Assembly: GCA_036244855.1 (NCBI GenBank)
Contig: BQKZ01000388.1
Span: 31,914 to 84,384 of the forward strand
Length of the DNA stretch: 52,471 nucleotides
Source of the DNA: Temnopleurus reevesii
Taxonomy: Eukaryota; Echinodermata; Echinoidea; Temnopleuroida; Temnopleuridae
Direction: 5' to 3'
Below, one piece after another: positions 21,421 to 33,634 of the stretch. The notes below the pieces were generated by a model. The model ran no database searches. It was given only the letters and a program-made list of their open reading frames with translations, and was not told the DNA's origin. The position numbers and the translations under genes are program-made. How positions within the stretch are numbered: position 1 is the stretch's first letter; each line of letters begins with the position of its first letter.

Positions 21421-22742
21421 AGGATTAAGCGCAATTAAACATGGCAGATTGATGGACAAATTATTTGAACGGGTCATCAGATGCTTTTGTATAATTTTTT
21501 GCTTGATGGTTATTTTTCAGTTTACAAAAGAGGGTGAAAACAAGCAATTTAGAGAACAAAAGTTTGGTAATTGATTGGATTATTGAAGCATCTAGAGAAA
21601 GATTTTTTTGTAAAATATTTTTAATTCAGTGTGAAAAGTTTAGAAACAGGAATGAAGAGAGATGTTTTGAAATAATTGTTATTTTCATAATAATAATAAT
21701 AATAATAATTAGATAATTTATATATTGCAGATACTATATGGATATACTCTACTGCGCTGTGATGTTAGGGTCTGTGGATATTGTTACTAAAATGCTCTTT
21801 TTTAAAGATTTTCTACAGATTCCACATCATAAATAATTATTGGTTTCAATACTGTGATAGGAATTGACCAATCAGATGTTCCGATAAGTGACCTCTGTCC
21901 AATCAGGTGTGATAGTGTTTGGTCAGGCGGACGTGATGCTTGAAAGAGAATCCTTCTTAAAGAACTGAAAACCAATCCACCATTAGAAGACTTAGCAAAT
22001 AATATTGGCAGCGTTTTAGTAGTATCTATGCCTTGATGTAAATGGCATTATCACGATTATTGCAGTTGGGAGTGACACTCAAAAACCACACTTCAGTTGA
22101 CTGGAATTGGTTTAATTTTGAAGGCTTCACGAATCCCCACTCCCTGGAGAGAGAGATAGATAGATGCCATTTACCAAGGCATACATTCATAATGGTTTTA
22201 ACAGGCAAAGGCGAGACAAGGAGAAAATGACCAAGGTTTTGTTTGTCAGAAAAGTAAATGTCCAATAAACTCATTTGTGTAGATTATAGGATTTAGCATA
22301 AAAAGGGTTGGTTCAGGAATAAGAATTAAATTTTGTCCGGTAATTCCATGCAATAAAATATTACAACTCCGCAAGGATGAATTTAGAATTTCTTGATGTG
22401 ATAACTTTCCATATTCCGTCATTTATACCTGATGGTATTTATTTACCGTACACAATTTTTTTAAAAGCAAATTCACTGATTTTCAGATATATTTATGATT
22501 ATTTTCAAGTTTTTGGAAGATCATTACACAAAAGTCTATTGGCATCATACTGAGGGGAAATTTAAGCAAATTCATGCTTGTGGGGCCTTGCAAGCTATTG
22601 AAACTGAAGGGTGAGTGATGAAATCTAAAATAAGGCCTGTGAGTAGGATTTTTTGTGCATCTTTTTTTACAAAGTGGACCATTTTTGACTGCCCCCTCCC
22701 CAAAAGAAAGAAAAAAGATTTCACCTTAAAAAAAAATTGACT
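21421..22742. other. AT-rich sequence with an (AAT)n run
   Basis: A short (ATA/AAT)n run lies at about 21688-21710. Opposed frames at 22026-22274 are not supported as genes. Confidence 0.4.
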
Positions 22743-22760
22743 GGGGGGGGGGGGGGGGGG
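22743..22760 (+). repeat. Poly-G tract (18 G)
   Basis: A homopolymer of 18 G. Confidence 0.95.
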
Positions 22761-23489
22761 AGGGACATGGTGGCCATCTAATCCAATTGGTTACAGGCCA
22801 TGGTGAAGATAATTATCATTAACCCAGCCAATCGGGGTAGAAGTGTTATTTATTCTTGTCAAGTCCCTGGAGCATAAATGTGTAAAAGTGCTAATAATGC
22901 ATGTTTATACCAATGAATACAATAGAAAAAACACAATATCTTGTTGTGTCATGAACTTGCCCTAGTTTCTTAGAGGTGGCATTTTGAGCTTCATTAGTAA
23001 TTCCAAACGGCAACAGTGAAGTACCCCACCATTTACATCTTTACCCCCAAATCAGCGCAGGCTAATTGTGATTGGACCTTTCCCCACGGTCAGAAAAAGT
23101 CAGGTATTATGAATAATTGTTGTAATGGTGAGTGTTATATGATGGCGTCACAGCTCTGAGTGGGGATTGATACATGTAATTACCCTACAGGTGTTTGCAG
23201 AGTGTCAGTAGTTGATGGGTGCTTAATCAGGATAAAAAATAAACCAGCCAAATGAACATAACGACCATTAATTGAGAAATGGGGGATATAGACAGAGGGA
23301 GAGGGATAGGAAGAGATGGAAGAGAGAGGGAGAAGGTAAAATAATATTCTATTGTATAACAGCTGGTGGATAATCCTTAAACAGGTTTTTTAAATAATTT
23401 TTTAAATAAAAAAAACTACCCTATATTGTAGATTGATATTTACGCAGTACCTGCTGCTATAACACGAATCAAGCCCGCCACTTCCATCG
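22761..23489. other. Unique sequence, nothing assigned
   Basis: No feature was seen apart from a GA-rich stretch at about 23290-23338. Confidence 0.4.
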
Positions 23490-23563
23490 GCTCTCGGTGG
23501 TCTAGTGGTAAGACACCTGTCTAATCATCAGGAGATAGTGGGTTCGATTCCTTCCCGAGAGTG
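23490..23563 (+). tRNA. tRNA-like gene or pseudogene (possible SINE head)
   Basis: The 74-nt segment has a 7-bp acceptor helix (GCTCTCG with CGAGAGT, one G-T pair), an A-box-like TGGTCTAGTGGTAAGAC and a perfect B-box GGTTCGATTCC. The anticodon stem forms CCTG/CAGG with a T-T mismatch next to the loop. The 7-nt loop CTAATCA would give anticodon AAT, but it has C at position 37, which is unusual. The T stem has a mismatch and one extra base. Pol III box fit is good and the fold is imperfect. This favours a tRNA pseudogene or a SINE head over a working tRNA. Confidence 0.5.
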
Positions 23564-24380
23564 CCTGTGATTTTTTTCTCAGCTTCTCTGAGAGCACTGT
23601 CAATCAGTATTAATCCATGTTGGGATAAGGCAAGAATTATTTCAACTATATTGTAGAGTTCAAGAGTTCTCTAGTAGTTCCCTCAAAATTATAAATAATT
23701 GAATAGATGTTCCCATTTCAGTTGTACGAAGATTTCTTTTTATCTATGTGGTTGTTCACAATGCATCAATCTATATAAAGAAATTTGAAATTTATTGATG
23801 TATTTTTCCTCCCAAAGATGTTTATTAGTGACACTTCCACCTTTCATTTTCACCATGGTCATTCAACTTGGAAGGAAATTATCTCATTATAAACATGCAA
23901 TTCCTATATAAATCCTTCATTTTACTTCCAGTTACTGAAATTTCCACAGGAATAGATGTTAATTTCACCATATTTAGAACATCATTCCCACAGTTCTAAC
24001 TGTAACTGTAGTGATTGTTCAGCAATGCATGCCGTTTTAAAGCCTTCAGAAATGCTTTAGTGTCCTCTTTATTCATTTTCAAAAGATGATTTTATTCTTT
24101 ATCTATGATACAAAGATGAATTCAGAGAAAGTCCTCATTGCGTGTATAACTCAACCCTTCTTTCTGAAAAAAGCTAAAAATATGTAAGATTCAAATGGCA
24201 TAATAATCACCCATTTGAGTGTGATGCAGCATTATGGAAAAGTGACAAAATTTGCTGGAAATGGAAAGCCTTGGAGAATTCATGCAGAAGAGAAGATGAG
24301 AGGGTTAGAGTGAGTGATTATTGGATGGTGAGACGTAATTGAATTGTTTTATTGACCATGATGATGATTAATTGGTTGGA
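23564..24380. other. AT-rich sequence, nothing assigned
   Basis: A small CTTCTCTGAGAG inverted motif follows the tRNA-like segment. No poly(A) or short-repeat tail was recognised that would prove a SINE. Confidence 0.4.
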
Positions 24381-24383
24381 TGA

Positions 24384-25400
24384 GAGATGGACAGAGTGTC
24401 AGGAGTGGGATATCAGGCAAGTGGGAATGAAGTTCATGGTTACAGGAAAAGGGGGTGATCGAGTGTTGGAGAGAGGGGAGAAACGGGGACAAGAAATCGG
24501 GAGAGGAAAGTTAAAGGGTACATGTATCTGGGGCCCAAAGTAACAATTCGATATTTGGTAGTATACACACAACCCAACTCCCCTAAACATTCCATGACAT
24601 TAAAATGTGTTTTTTTAAGTATTGAATTCACTTGAAAGATCAAATAATTACTGAATACAAGCTTACACATTTAAAAGATCGGGATGTACACACAAAGAAC
24701 GCATATGCATTAAAAAATCCAGGCACAGAGTCTAACTCGGGCTTGGATTCCGCGTGTTTATCGTGAATGAGATGTTTATTTTTTATTTAAACCCCTTAAA
24801 TAATAATCCATATCATGTCACTTGATTTGGGGTTAATACTTCTGTACTTAAGTGATACACAAATTGTAATTTTGTTTCTTTGCCTCAGATACCCTTTAAA
24901 ATATGGAAGGAAATTTGAATGATGGAAAATAAAAAGAGAAATGAAGAGAAAGATGTCAGGACTGGGATATTTGGCAAGTAGGATTGAAGTTCATGGGATT
25001 TGAGAAGTTGGGGAGTTAAAGTGTGCGAGAGGATAGAATAATCTGGAATGAAAATGATAAGGGGTACATTATTGAGTGAAAAATATCGAAAAGAAGGAAA
25101 GATGGACAGAGAAAGTATGTCAGCAATGGGATCAATGCAAATTTTATTGAAATCCATCTGTACAGAAGTGAGAGAGGGGGGAGAATTGGGGAAAGAAAAG
25201 ATCGGAGGAAAGTAAAAGATGAGAGGAAAATTAAAAGATAGAAGAAAAAAGATAAGGGAGTGAAATTGTGAACGTGGTTGGATGTCAGGCCAGTGGAATT
25301 GAAATTCATGGGTACAGAAAGCAGGAGAATGAAGTGGGGTAAAAAGGTAAAATAAGGGAATGAAAATGGTCAGAGGAAAGTTAAAAAATGATAGGCAGAA
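24384..25400 (+). repeat. Purine-rich diverged ~165-bp repeat, four copies
   Basis: Copies begin near 24384, 24937, 25098 and 25265. The last three are roughly contiguous. Common blocks are GATGGACAGAG or an equivalent, (A)TGTCAG(G)NNTGGGAT, GGCAAGT(A/G)GGA(A/T)TGAAGTTCATGG, a GAGAGGGGAGAA-like block and GGAAAGTTAAAG. The + strand is A/G-dominated, so the - strand reads as long Phe/Leu/Ser/Pro frames (a 173-codon frame at 24885-25406). I treat those as composition artefacts. Confidence 0.75.
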
Positions 25401-26110
25401 AATCATGTTAGAAATGATAGATCATGCTAGTGGAACAATTTTGAAATTATATTTCTTCATCAGCTTTTATAACTTGGGTAATAAAACTTGATAAAGTGAG
25501 ATTCAATGACATTGTTCTATACATGTAGTCTCTTATGTAACTTGAAGATAGCTTTAAAAATTCCCAACTGTAACTTTTTGCTGTTTATCATATGTTTCAA
25601 ACGATTTACAATGCTAGAAATAATTGCCATTTCCACACCTTACTTCATCGATAAATATATGAATACAAATCTCCTGTTATAAATTGGAAGCGCTCTTGCA
25701 TTAAACAAAATACCAGAGTATGAAGAAAAAGTTAATATCAATACTTTTCCCTTCATCGGAGTGTACAATGACAGTCTTTGACAGGTCTCTATTTTCTTAG
25801 CATTAAAGATTTCCACTAGATTTATTGAGAAGCATCGAGTGTAAGCTTCATGCTCAGTAGGGGAAGATGCTGCATTTTGAACTCTGATTGACATCTATGA
25901 ATCATAACATATCAAAGTCATCCTGGTAGAGCTTTATCCAATTTCAGGTAGCTTTATGCTTAATTTTGATGAAATTGTAGATGCTTGTATCTATGATTCA
26001 TGTATTTATGAGTTATAGAAATTTATTGATATGTCCTCAATTACTCATAATTGACAACACTCACTACTACAGTGTGATAGAACACCCACAAGCTGTGAAT
26101 TTTTTTTTAT
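25401..26110. other. AT-rich sequence, nothing assigned
   Basis: No feature was recognised. Confidence 0.4.
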
Positions 26111-26187
26111 AGTACTTGGACAGGATTTGAACCTGCAACTTCTAGGTTCAGAGACCGGTGTCATAACCACTGGACCAATATAGGGTT
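26111..26187 (-). pseudogene. Degenerate tRNA-like sequence
   Basis: On the - strand it has an A-box-like TGGTCCAGTGGTTATGAC and a B-box GGTTCAAATCC. The T stem GCAGG/CCTGT is good (one G-T pair). The acceptor arms do not pair and the anticodon stem is poor. It is likely a decayed tRNA or a tRNA-derived SINE head. Confidence 0.5.
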
Positions 26188-26190
26188 CTA

Positions 26191-27384
26191 GAGATAGGGT
26201 TCAAACCATTCCCATATTCAGAACTGTTACAATCAAAGTCTTAGATTAATCCACCAAGAAATATTATGATGCGAAAAGATATCAAATATCTCTGTTGCCT
26301 TTTTTATTTGCTGGCAATCAAACTCTGTTACTCCTAAATTTATTAACTTGGATCTTTGTTATCTGTAGCAGAGATAGACTTCTGTCGCACAACTGCAACC
26401 AAAAACAGAGCAGTAATTTTATCATAGAAGCACTTGCATATCAATTAGACATGGACTGTTGCAAAGACTACATTAGCTCAATATCAAATGTCGATCATCT
26501 ATGAACTTATGAAGTAAAAAGACAAAAAGTCAAGCTGTAAACATGATCTATCAAAGAAAGAGCAAACATGAAACTATGCACCTGGGACCAAAGTCCACAA
26601 TACAACACCAAAAGTGATCATGTACATGTGAGCAAATGGGGATTTGTTCAGACAAGTTGGCATATATTTGCGTTAAATTTTGAACAATGTACCTCCCAGG
26701 GGCGTATCATTTGCCTGTTATCCTTGCTGTTCAACCCCTCTCATTTTGTTTTTAACGTAGTCATTTGTAAATAGATTCACAATATGGGCATTTGTCACTG
26801 TATTCACCTGTAGTGATCATCAAATAGATTTTGTTATTGAGATTTTACATAAATATAACAATTTCGAAAAGGAAGATGTAAAGATGTCTAAGAGTATGGC
26901 AAGAGTTTTAAAATTTATGCACTGTAGCTGTCATGACAATGAATCAAAGTTATATTTGATATCTTAGTAAAATGATTAAATTTTCAGAACTTTATAACCA
27001 GGTTCCTGTGTTCAAAATATCTTTACTTATAATAATTGGATATGGTTTAGATGATGTTAACTTTGAGCAAGATTTCGTTTGAAAAATAAGAAGTACAGAA
27101 TAAGGAAACGTCATTGAAATTCAAGTTTGTTATTGAAAAGCACCACAAAACTTTTGACTGTTGTTAGCTCCCATGTATTGTTATTTGCCTTTTGTTGACA
27201 ATTTACCCCAACAGCTTGCAGCTTTGTTGGCATATTGCCAGCTATTGTTCCTGTAGTGTACAGGTACCATTGCTTGTAATATATTCATACTGAATAAATA
27301 TTATATTCTTGTTTTCTTTCTCTTAAATTTCATTGTGATTCTGTACTTTTCATTCAGCCTTCCCACAATTCGTACTCTAATTTT
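26191..27384. other. AT-rich sequence, nothing assigned
   Basis: Only short frames occur, without coding character. Confidence 0.4.
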
Positions 27385-27436
27385 CAGGAAGAATTCAATC
27401 CACATCGGCTGCTCTCAACCCAGGGTGAAAATGGCA
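27385..27436 (+). mobile_element. Fragment of the SINE seen at 36491
   Basis: ATTCAATCCACATCGGCTG then CTCTCAACCCAGGGTGAA matches ATTCATCCACATTGTGCTG then ACTCAACCCAGGTGAA inside the full SINE at about 36585-36622. It extends only about 50 bp. Confidence 0.55.
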
Positions 27437-29430
27437 TTCTGTGTGCTTGCTAGCTACATTCAGCATTTCAGCTACATTAGTTGGGCCCTGCTTAATGAAG
27501 ATAAATATCAGCTTGCTGGTTAATGTTGGATACATTTTGGTTCTTTTCCTTTTCGATTATTCCGTTTTGATAAAAACTACTCATAATTTGAAGAAAAAAA
27601 TTAGATGATTTTTATGTCCAGAATTCCAACTTTTATTTGAACCATTATTGAATGGAAATACATAGTATTGATATTCCCAGCTTCTATCTCATGTATTTAT
27701 TATTTGGGGGAACAGCCCACAAATTCCATTCAATTGTCTCATTTTATGTAGGTATCCGGTTTAATCCAGTAGACTTGTATGATACAGCCCAAATACCTTA
27801 TTTCAACGTCAATGTGATTTTAGCTATAAGGATTTCTTTTTCCTCAAGTCAGTTTGATACAAATGGCAATAAAATATAAAGAGAAGTTAGGTTTATTGCA
27901 CATAATTTTCTTTCTATTCATTATTCCTCCTTTTTTTCGTAAAGGTTGTGTAATTTTGCGGCTCTTCTCGTAATCCTGATAGGGGTATTCATCTTTTGTA
28001 TATAATCGTCTTTCCAAATAATAAATACTTAACTCCCATTAACTTGATGATTAACCTATTTCCAGACTTACAAGCTCTGGGAAAGTTTGACGGGTTTCAG
28101 TAAATTTTCGTCAAGTGTTTTTTTTCTTTAATTCTTGTTTTTTATGTGAATCTGATGGATGAAATTACATTCATTATTGTCTTTTCCTGAAAGTTTTATT
28201 TTACGGGAAAGGGTTATATAATTCTCATTTCACTTGAAGTATTTTGAAAGTCTTAATGAAGACTAGTTTGTATGGCAATAAGATTTTCTCCTGATTGTCT
28301 TTCTAGATGAACAGTTTTATAGAAAGAGTAATTGGAGGGTAGAGAGTGGATCCTTATTTGTTGAACAATTTAAGTATCTGTTTACTCCAATTTTAGTGTC
28401 CCCCTTTTTCTTACAGATCATTACACTGTTGACTGCTGAAGGGAAAAGTAATTTAACCAAAATAAATGGGGGTCCTGGATGAAATAGTTTCAAAATGTTT
28501 TATAACCTCCTCCTTATCTAAATAGAGTTTTAAAAACTAGACTGTCCTGGATTCGTAGAAAGCAGTTTAGTAACCATTGGGTTGCAAATGCTCTAACATT
28601 TCTGCAGTATCAATACATTTGAAAATCTTTATACAATGGTAAACTAAATCAAACAAAGCATCATTTTATTTTATAAATTTCTCTGATTTTTTTGTAAAAG
28701 ATCAAAATATTTTTTAATTGTTGCAAATTGCAAATTTTTCTGTCAAAAGTCATGTATTTAACTTTTTTTTCTCAAGAGAATTATTAGTTTTTAGACAAAC
28801 ATTTCTTCTGAGTATTGGATATGTCATCAATATTTCATATAAAGAATTGTGCAATAGTGAGTGGAATTGAATGAGCCTGAATTACAATAATGATAAATCA
28901 ATATAATATGATGAGACAAAAAGTATTTAAAGAATGCTTATATTGTATCAAGTGGCAAAAAAAGGATAGAAAATTAGAGGAATACATTTATTTCTAAACT
29001 GTACAGATGACGTGCTGGGTGAAAAGTTCGACCCTGAATGTTACTATGATTTGGTATCAACTTACCATGTTTTGAAGTAAATATTTTCCCTCAGGCACCA
29101 GACGTCTTACCTTCAAGACTTTGTTTTGAGATGTGAGTTCAATAACTTTCTTTTCCCATTCCAAATGGGCCCTGGGTAACAGAGACTGCTCTGTGGTATT
29201 ATCTTCCCGCCAAAATGCTTTATTTGTTCTTAGCAATCAATGAAAAAGATTAACAAAGGTTGATTTCAAGCTATGGCAGGAATTAGGGAATTGCATCTGA
29301 TTTCTTGGATTAAAACCCTTCATTTGTAGCATTGACTTTGATGCTCTGTCACATGAGGGAGCTATTCATAGAATTAGAGAGGAATTAGTTTTCCCGAAAT
29401 GAAGAGAAAAGTTAAAATCATGAGATGGAG
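27437..29430. other. AT-rich sequence, nothing assigned
   Basis: About 2 kb without a recognisable gene, RNA or repeat copy. It contains T-runs typical of introns or spacers. Confidence 0.45.
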
Positions 29431-30490
29431 AAGCTCCAATTGGTTGTGCACTTATCTAGAGTGTAGTGGACTGATTCATTACCCAAGTAGGGGTGTGCTT
29501 ACCCCCTTCCTTTGAGAGGGATAGGATGAGTGAGAAAACAGTGAGGGGACTGTGTTGGTTTTTGTGTTGTGTTCTCCGCTCATACTCTGGTAGACACTGA
29601 ATGGAGGTCTGAATGGGGGTGACTATTGTGTTTCTAGCCCTCGGTGCCAAAGAGTGTTATTGACGCACCGAGTTGTGCATCGAGGATCGTAGTAGAGAAG
29701 ATTGTATACATATACACATGTGATTGCTGTCTGCTTTTAGAATCAGGTTAACTAGTGGAAGATTTTGATAAAGTTCAAAGGAAACATCTGACATCGGAGG
29801 AAAATGGATTTATGTATCACTAGGGCATTGTAAAGTGCAGGGAAGCTGATGTTCAGTTGTAGCTGTGATATCGGACAGGCTTTTATCAAGATTTAATTGG
29901 AGTAAGGCGATCATACATCATTACCAAAGCTATCATTCAACTGATCAATTGCATGCTCTTTCTGTGACTTATAATGGGTTAATGCTGACATCATCCCTGT
30001 CGGTAATGATACCCAAGGGTTATGCAAGAAGCCATCTACTGCATCAACCCTCAAATGTTGTAGTCACATCAACGCACGTATGGATCTGTGGTTAAAAAAC
30101 AATTCTAGAATGACGGATCTTTATTCTTGCCAGAATTCAGAAGATTTCATATTTTTAGATGAATAGTTGCCTTTGATTGCCACCCTTGGAAGAATTAACC
30201 ATTAGTACCGGTAATCGTCAGTTTGCCATCTATATGGGCAATGTTGGTGAAATATTGGAAGAGATCTACATTTATCTCCTTCTATTGGATTAGCCATCCA
30301 TCTTCGTAGCTGGACCGGCGTATTAGCTTATTACATCATTATTAACCAAGGACCTTTCCACGACTCTTCGAAGGAAACAATTTTCTCTTCATAATGTAAT
30401 CACCACCAAGCATAGGTGTCATGTCTTAATCGCATTTCGTATTTCTGCAATTGCATCGTCAGCTTGCCACTGTCTCGTATTCAGCAATGC
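29431..30490. promoter_or_regulatory. Less AT-biased unique region upstream of the signal-peptide exon
   Basis: This kilobase is repeat-free and visibly richer in GC than neighbouring DNA. It lies immediately upstream of the best coding exon, so a promoter or proximal regulatory role is plausible. Blocks such as 29451-29690 and 30195-30400 look constrained in composition only. The 76-residue frame at 29865-30095 has no recognisable product. Confidence 0.3.
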
Positions 30491-30495
30491 CAGTG

Positions 30496-30503
30496 TATAT
30501 AAT
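30496..30503 (+). promoter_or_regulatory. TATA-like box
   Basis: TATATAAT lies 145 bases before the first candidate ATG. If used, transcription would start near 30530 and give a ~110-base leader. A competing reading is that TACTAAC (about 30580) and GCCACAG (ending about 30605) are the branch point and acceptor of a leader intron. Confidence 0.3.
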
Positions 30504-30640
30504 GTATATCTATTTATTTATATTCAAACCATCAATGGAGTTATGAGGAAAATCATTCCAACAATAGTAGCCACCGGAATTACTAACTTTTAAGCATCGC
30601 CACAGATTTGTTGGTTGTAGTTCTCTGGATAATTGCCATC

Positions 30641-30764
30641 ATGTTCACGATGGATAGACATCTTGCCCTGAGAGGGGTTTCGATTTGCGTCCTTATGCTT
30701 CTCACATTCCGAATCACTTCTGCAGCAGCTGCCAAATCAAGAAGGAAATATGTATCAGAAGGAG
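30641..30764 (+). CDS. First coding exon with signal peptide; secreted or membrane protein, unknown family
   Basis: The exon runs from ATG 30641 to a consensus donor, GGAG|GTAAGT, at 30764/30765. It gives 41 codons plus one base, so the donor is phase 1. A second ATG at 30650 has the stronger context (ACGATGG). The peptide has a typical signal sequence: a basic N-region (MDRHLALRG), a hydrophobic core VSICVLMLLTF, and a small-residue stretch TSAAA before AKSRRKYVSE. Signal cleavage is expected around the alanines. The basic KSRRK that follows could be a proprotein-convertase site. A phase-1 junction just after a signal peptide is common in secreted proteins. A matching phase-1 acceptor occurs at 43557/43558, but intermediate exons are possible. 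No homologue is recognised. The hydrophobic core, donor and start context together make this the best coding call in the window. Confidence 0.6.
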
Positions 30765-30769
30765 GTAAG

Positions 30770-31612
30770 TCACATCCTTGTTGGAATGAACAATATCACA
30801 CGTAGCCTTCTTTAATATTCACAAGCTTAGAAACTATATAGTATTTGAATAGCCAAAGAGCTGAACAAAATTCCATCTCATCGGAGGAAATGTGATTGCA
30901 ACTAAACTTTTTAGAAGTCATTCATATAACAGATCTGAGATGTAAACACTTAATTTTCATAATGATTCAGCTCCTCAAGACTCCAGAAAGTTGACAGCTC
31001 CGCTCAATAGATAATCAAAATATCAAAATTGTATATTACTAGATAACCCCATCAGTTAGCATCATCAATATTACCAAAACTCCCCAAATGAACATTTATC
31101 ACACCTTACATCGTCCTAATACTTATCACATCATAAAACACTGTAACAGAAAGAGAAGAGATTTTTTATTTCTTTTGTGGATGCAAATCTCAATTTCTTT
31201 TGCGATATAAATTCTTTATAAAAGTGTTTCTACAGACAAATAATTAGAGCCAAAAATACCACAAAGTGTCAACCAGCATACAATATTTATGCTGTCCGTA
31301 CAATCTTCTGAAAGCATCCAGGCACTTGGTCACATTTATTGATTAGCTCCCAAGGTGTCAGCCTTGTACTCCATTGATCTAAGAAGTTAGCTTGTCAGCA
31401 GTATAATAGCACTTCGCTACGTCTCCCATGATATACTATTGTGAAAACTAAGAATCAATCAGTAAAATTATACTTTAATTAACATCTTTCAAGGACCCTG
31501 GACGAGAATTTTATTGGAAAATACTAGGTAGAGCCATACTATTTTTTAAAGGAAAGTATGTAATTATAGTGGATTTTGAATTTGATTCTGTTATTAATGG
31601 GAAAGTTTAAAC
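30770..31612. other. Likely intron, nothing assigned
   Basis: AT-rich and without repeats or convincing exons. It would be intronic if the exon at 30641 is real. Confidence 0.45.
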
Positions 31613-31750
31613 CTAAAGCCCTGGTCACATAGGACCCTGGAAGCAACACGATTCACCCCGATTCTTTGTTAATTCACAGTTAAATGCCTAAGAACAAAGA
31701 GTCGGGGTGAATCGTGTTGCTTCCGGGGTCCTATGTGACCGGGGCTTTAG
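31613..31750. mobile_element. Foldback MITE, GGTCACATAGGACC family, copy 1
   Basis: The arms pair over most of the 138-bp length. The left reads CTAAAGCCCTGGTCACATAG then GAAGCAACACGATTCACCCC; the right is the inverse, ending CTATGTGACCGGGGCTTTAG. A short loop contains TTGTTAATTCACAGTTAA. As RNA it would form a near-perfect ~55-bp hairpin. A second copy lies at 48094-48230. Confidence 0.9.
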
Positions 31751-33634
31751 AGAAAAACTTCAGGACATATGAAAATATCAGTAACATTAACTAATTGACT
31801 ATTGAATTATGTTATTCTCATAGAATTTGTGCTGGGATGAACTTGTTCTATAGTAGTCAATGGGTCAATACATAGAATGGATATCTTGACTGATGGGTCC
31901 CTTGAACATTCTGATCTTTAGCCATTATATAACTAGAACTAAAATGGGATTTACAGACCTGTTAACTGAGATGCAAGAAACATTGTTGATAAGTGGCTGT
32001 GGAAGGTCTTTGTATTGTATTGCAGGTTTTTTCTTCGTCATATATTTGTCTTGTATTTCTCGGATATCCCTCATACATAATAGCACGCCCAAGACACTTT
32101 CAAATATTGACACGTTCTTCAAATAACACCTTATCGTCAGTACTACATCGACTGTTTGTCAACTTTTGATCTCCTTTGATATGTAATGTAATATATGTAT
32201 TTTTGTCTAGGCCAGTTAAACACTTTTCTTGTCATATGTAATGCCACATATATTTTTATCTGGTACATAAACATCTTTCTCCTTTCTCCTATTCATCTTT
32301 CTTTTTGCACTGCCCGATTCTACTTCCTTTTTCCCATTTTTTCCCTTCGAACCCCCTGTAGCCATTTTGCAGCATGTTCAGATGGCATGTCATGTACACA
32401 TCTTGCCCATTTATTGTTGAAATGAGAAAAGGAATCTTAATTGATTTAGTCTACATAATTAATTGGCCGACCCGGGTACTCTCATATCATATTTCCTTAA
32501 TAATATTCAAGAAAAAATGGACCATTTCTGTTTCCCCTTGGAGCGAATCGTGGCAAACATATCCACTCCCGCTAGTGGAGCCGAAACACAAGCGGAATAC
32601 CCTTATAAACAAGTTCCATTTCTCGCTTGAGCTAGGACAAAATGAATCATGGTCGATTATTGTTGATTGTTAATTGTTTGAATCTCTGCATTGAACTGGA
32701 TGAAGGGTTAAAGCCCTTGCAAGAATAGGATTATTTGTCAGAATCTCTTGTTTGTTGACTGCCTGGGGTTTTGATAGCTGCTGGGATTTGGGAAAATGGA
32801 CTTTTGTCCAGGTTCGATGAAGCCATAGCAAGAGTGCCATTTTCAGAAGTGCACACGTGCCTGTTCTACCCATGCCTGTATATGTTTCTTCCGACATTTC
32901 AGAGCAAGAGAAACGCAAAATCTGTTTTCTGATTTTCAAGAAAACTATCTTCATCTCTCATTCTTGTTTCTCCCTTGATTGCACACTCTAAAATTCATTC
33001 CCATATATATATATATATGTCACACCCCGCAAAAACATTGGTTCGTTGGCCTCATTCAACAGACCCTCTGAAAGATGTCTGATCTGAATTTTTTATGTTT
33101 TACTTTTCACTCAAAACAGATTACAGTAGAATTACAGAAAAATCATGTGAAATACGACCTGATGAGTCATTTTCAGATCTGTTATTTGGCTTTTCATTCT
33201 ATATGAAATGTATTCCCAAAATAAAAAAAAGTTGAATCAAACTTTTTCCGACTGATTGGTGCTAAATTTCAGAAATGGCATCTGAGGATAATCAAACATT
33301 TTTTTGCCTAAACAATATTTGAACAGAAGTTCAAATTGAGCTGTTCTTGTTTTACATTAATTGAAAAAGTAAAAAAACTGTATGAATAGTATTTTAGCTT
33401 CAAATATATTTGAACTGCAATGGGATACTGACCCATGATATGAGATTTACCGTATTGATGATTTGGGTGCTCTCCCCACTTGGATAAAAGTTTGTCTTTT
33501 TTGTGCATCATTTAAAATCAGGTGAACTGTCCCTCCACACAAGTAAAATACAGGTGACTTATGAATATTGTCCAGGTGATGGATACATTGATTGTTTGTT
33601 ATTTTTTGTAAGCTTCTTCCTATTCTTTTTAAAC
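31751..33634. other. Sequence with no confirmed gene; (AT)n at 33003-33019
   Basis: Several frames of 65-99 codons occur on both strands and none shows a recognisable domain. The island 32540-32600 is less AT-biased and could be regulatory. Confidence 0.4.

Noticed and set aside
24885..25406. 173-codon - strand open frame, hydrophobic
   Set aside because: It is the pyrimidine complement of a purine-rich tandem repeat. Its Phe/Leu/Ser/Pro content follows from base bias, and a 97-codon frame in another register overlaps it.
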